From PLanc-01 sp034678485 (lineage in GTDB: Bacteria > Planctomycetota > Phycisphaerae > Sedimentisphaerales > Anaerobacaceae): a stretch of 64,000 bases of DNA. Of the stretch, positions 62,863 through 64,000 are shown in pieces; position 1 is the stretch's first letter, and every line of letters starts with the position of its first letter. Made by a program: the position numbers and the translations under genes. The notes below the pieces were generated by a model. That model did no database searches. It saw nothing but the letters and a program-made list of their open reading frames with translations, and was not told the DNA's origin. Location of the stretch: the NCBI GenBank assembly GCA_034678485.1, contig JAXDBU010000113.1, forward strand, positions 26,307 through 90,306. Reading direction: 5' to 3'.

Positions 62863-64000
62863 TCACGCGCTCTTGTCGGAGGGCGACGTTCTGCGTTTCG
62901 TCTTCGGCGGGCCTTTGGATGCCTGTCGATCCTGCACGGGCGATTCTGCCGGCGCTTGCTGGACGTCTTTCTCGCTCCGGTGGCTCCGCAACACCTCGAT
63001 CAGGCGGTTGTACCCGCGGACCATCGTCTCAAATCTCTCCATCAACCGGCTGATGACCTGGTCCTTCTGGGCCTTGTCCCCGTGCGTCATCGGGAGCAGC
63101 CAGGTCTCCATGGCGCGGAACTGCTCCTCCAGCACGGCAACCAGCGTACGGGAATCGCGGGCGGTCTCTTCCGCGTCCTTGGCTTTCTCCGATCCGGCCT
63201 GTTCCGTCTGTTGGTGTTTGAGTTCCGCGATAAGCTGGTCCATCCTGGCAAGGACGTCTTCCGCCGCTGCCTTGGAGCCGTCGCCCGGCGTCGGTTGCCG
63301 CATGGCGGTAACACCGTCGGCCAGGACCTCCTTGATCGAGTCCAGACCGGCCGTGAAGGCGTTCAACTGGCGAACGATCTTGCCGATCTTGTCGTCGCTG
63401 TCGCCGCCCAGCAGGAGATTGCGGCCGAACGTCTTCTTGATCTGATCCCATCGTTGCGCCTGTTCCTCGCTGAGCCGGCCCGTCAGCTCGCGGAACTTCA
63501 GGAGGTTCGACTCGGCGCCGCTGGTGAGCATCTGGGCATCCTGTTCGTACGTCGAGTAGATAAGCGTCCACAGTTCCTCATCGTTCATGACCGCCAATAC
63601 CCTCTCCGTGATGCGGTTCATGTTGCGGTACGATCCTTGGAGCAAGAACGGCGGCTCCGTCCGGTACTCGTCCGCCTGGCCCGCCGAGCGAATGTACTCG
63701 CGATTGACCTTGAGCACCACGTCGCGGACGACTAAGAGCTTCTTCATCACCGCAACGTACTCCTGGACCTCCTCCGCGGTGTAGTTGCCCTCGAAATCGA
63801 GCCCCTCCCGCTGGCCGGTTTCGGCGATCCTGAGGATCGTGCAGGCGTCCTGATGGCTCCGTCGAGTCAGCTTCTCCAGCACGGGATTCGAGGTCAGGCA
63901 GTTCTCGACGTAGCTCAGGACGAACTGGTCGTGGTTGTCGCCCACGATGTCGCCGATGTTGTACGTGTCGGCGCGGTTGGCGAGCATGTCGGGGATGCGG
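62863..64000 (-). CDS. C-terminal part of a large DNA-repair-ATPase-like protein (runs off the right edge)
   Basis: The visible part is 379 codons. Coding continues to the window edge: upstream of the in-frame ATG at 63987 the bases read RIPDMLANRADTYNIGD, a phrase I associate with very large (about 1700-residue) AAA/MoxR-like proteins annotated as DNA repair ATPases. The visible part is all-helical (NPVLEKLTRRSHQDACTILRIAETGQ; YTAEEVQEYVAVMKKLLVVRDVVLKVNREYI), with coiled coil near DVLARMDQLIAELKHQQTEQAGSEKAKDAEE and a basic tail. The ATPase domains would lie outside the window, so the call rests on the ending only. Confidence 0.55.
   Translation of the reverse strand, partial: RIPDMLANRADTYNIGDIVGDNHDQFVLSYVENCLTSNPVLEKLTRRSHQDACTILRIAETGQREGLDFEGNYTAEEVQEYVAVMKKLLVVRDVVLKVNREYIRSAGQADEYRTEPPFLLQGSYRNMNRITERVLAVMNDEELWTLIYSTYEQDAQMLTSGAESNLLKFRELTGRLSEEQAQRWDQIKKTFGRNLLLGGDSDDKIGKIVRQLNAFTAGLDSIKEVLADGVTAMRQPTPGDGSKAAAEDVLARMDQLIAELKHQQTEQAGSEKAKDAEETARDSRTLVAVLEEQFRAMETWLLPMTHGDKAQKDQVISRLMERFETMVRGYNRLIEVLRSHRSEKDVQQAPAESPVQDRQASKGPPKTKRRTSPSDKSA

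Overview
The window is a GC-rich bacterial chromosome segment with no phage, plasmid, transposase or CRISPR signature. Its gene content points to the phylum Planctomycetota, most likely class Phycisphaerae (Sedimentisphaerales-like). The clues are secreted LamG, discoidin, CotH/LTD/PA14 and FG-GAP/VCBS proteins, NPCBM-fused glycosidases, a carbamoyltransferase/SxtJ/DUF5989 cassette, two GroEL paralogues, and intergenic palindromic phrases. This placement is inferred from family content only; no 16S gene is present.

Layout. 0.2-8.2 kb: carbamoyltransferase, SxtJ-like and DUF5989 membrane proteins on +, then on - an SGNH/TPR protein, a RidA/chorismatase-like protein, an RluB-type pseudouridine synthase and a UbiA-family prenyltransferase. 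8.2-11.2 kb: a pair of exported M16 peptidases, one lacking the zinc motif and one with it. 11.3-15.6 kb: an FG-GAP/VCBS protein interrupted by one in-frame UGA that looks like a selenocysteine codon, a GNAT acetyltransferase ending inside a 16-bp tandem repeat, a secreted repeat protein, a DUF2188 protein and a CAU tRNA. 15.8-33.7 kb: a secreted carbohydrate and surface region with a frameshifted LamG protein, a GH27 enzyme, a giant CotH/LTD protein, tyrS, an EEP-family lipoprotein, a beta-helix protein and a CE15-like esterase plus AGE epimerase operon. 33.7-48.5 kb: PGPGW protein, PepF, a sigma-70 factor with no canonical start codon, a CYTH/DUF3592 operon, a second M16 pair, an LRR remnant, SMC, a FlgI-like lipoprotein and YjbQ. 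48.6-64 kb: a lipoprotein, a large ankyrin lipoprotein, then a chaperone region (groEL1, GH29 fucosidase, groES, groEL2, dnaJ, grpE, FmdB-type zinc ribbon), a PNPOx/MarR pair with an operator-like palindrome, an M29-like aminopeptidase and the C-terminal end of a large DNA-repair-ATPase-like protein that runs off the right edge.

Functionally the region combines housekeeping (translation, chromosome segregation, folding, transcription initiation) with polysaccharide handling: alpha-galactosidase, alpha-fucosidase, glucuronoyl-esterase-like hydrolase, sugar epimerase and pectate-lyase-like beta-helix. This suits a heterotroph feeding on complex plant or algal glycans. The observation most worth following is the UGA-Cys codon pair in the FG-GAP gene: it has a short stem-loop at the correct distance downstream, and the reading frame is conserved for 346 codons beyond the UGA.
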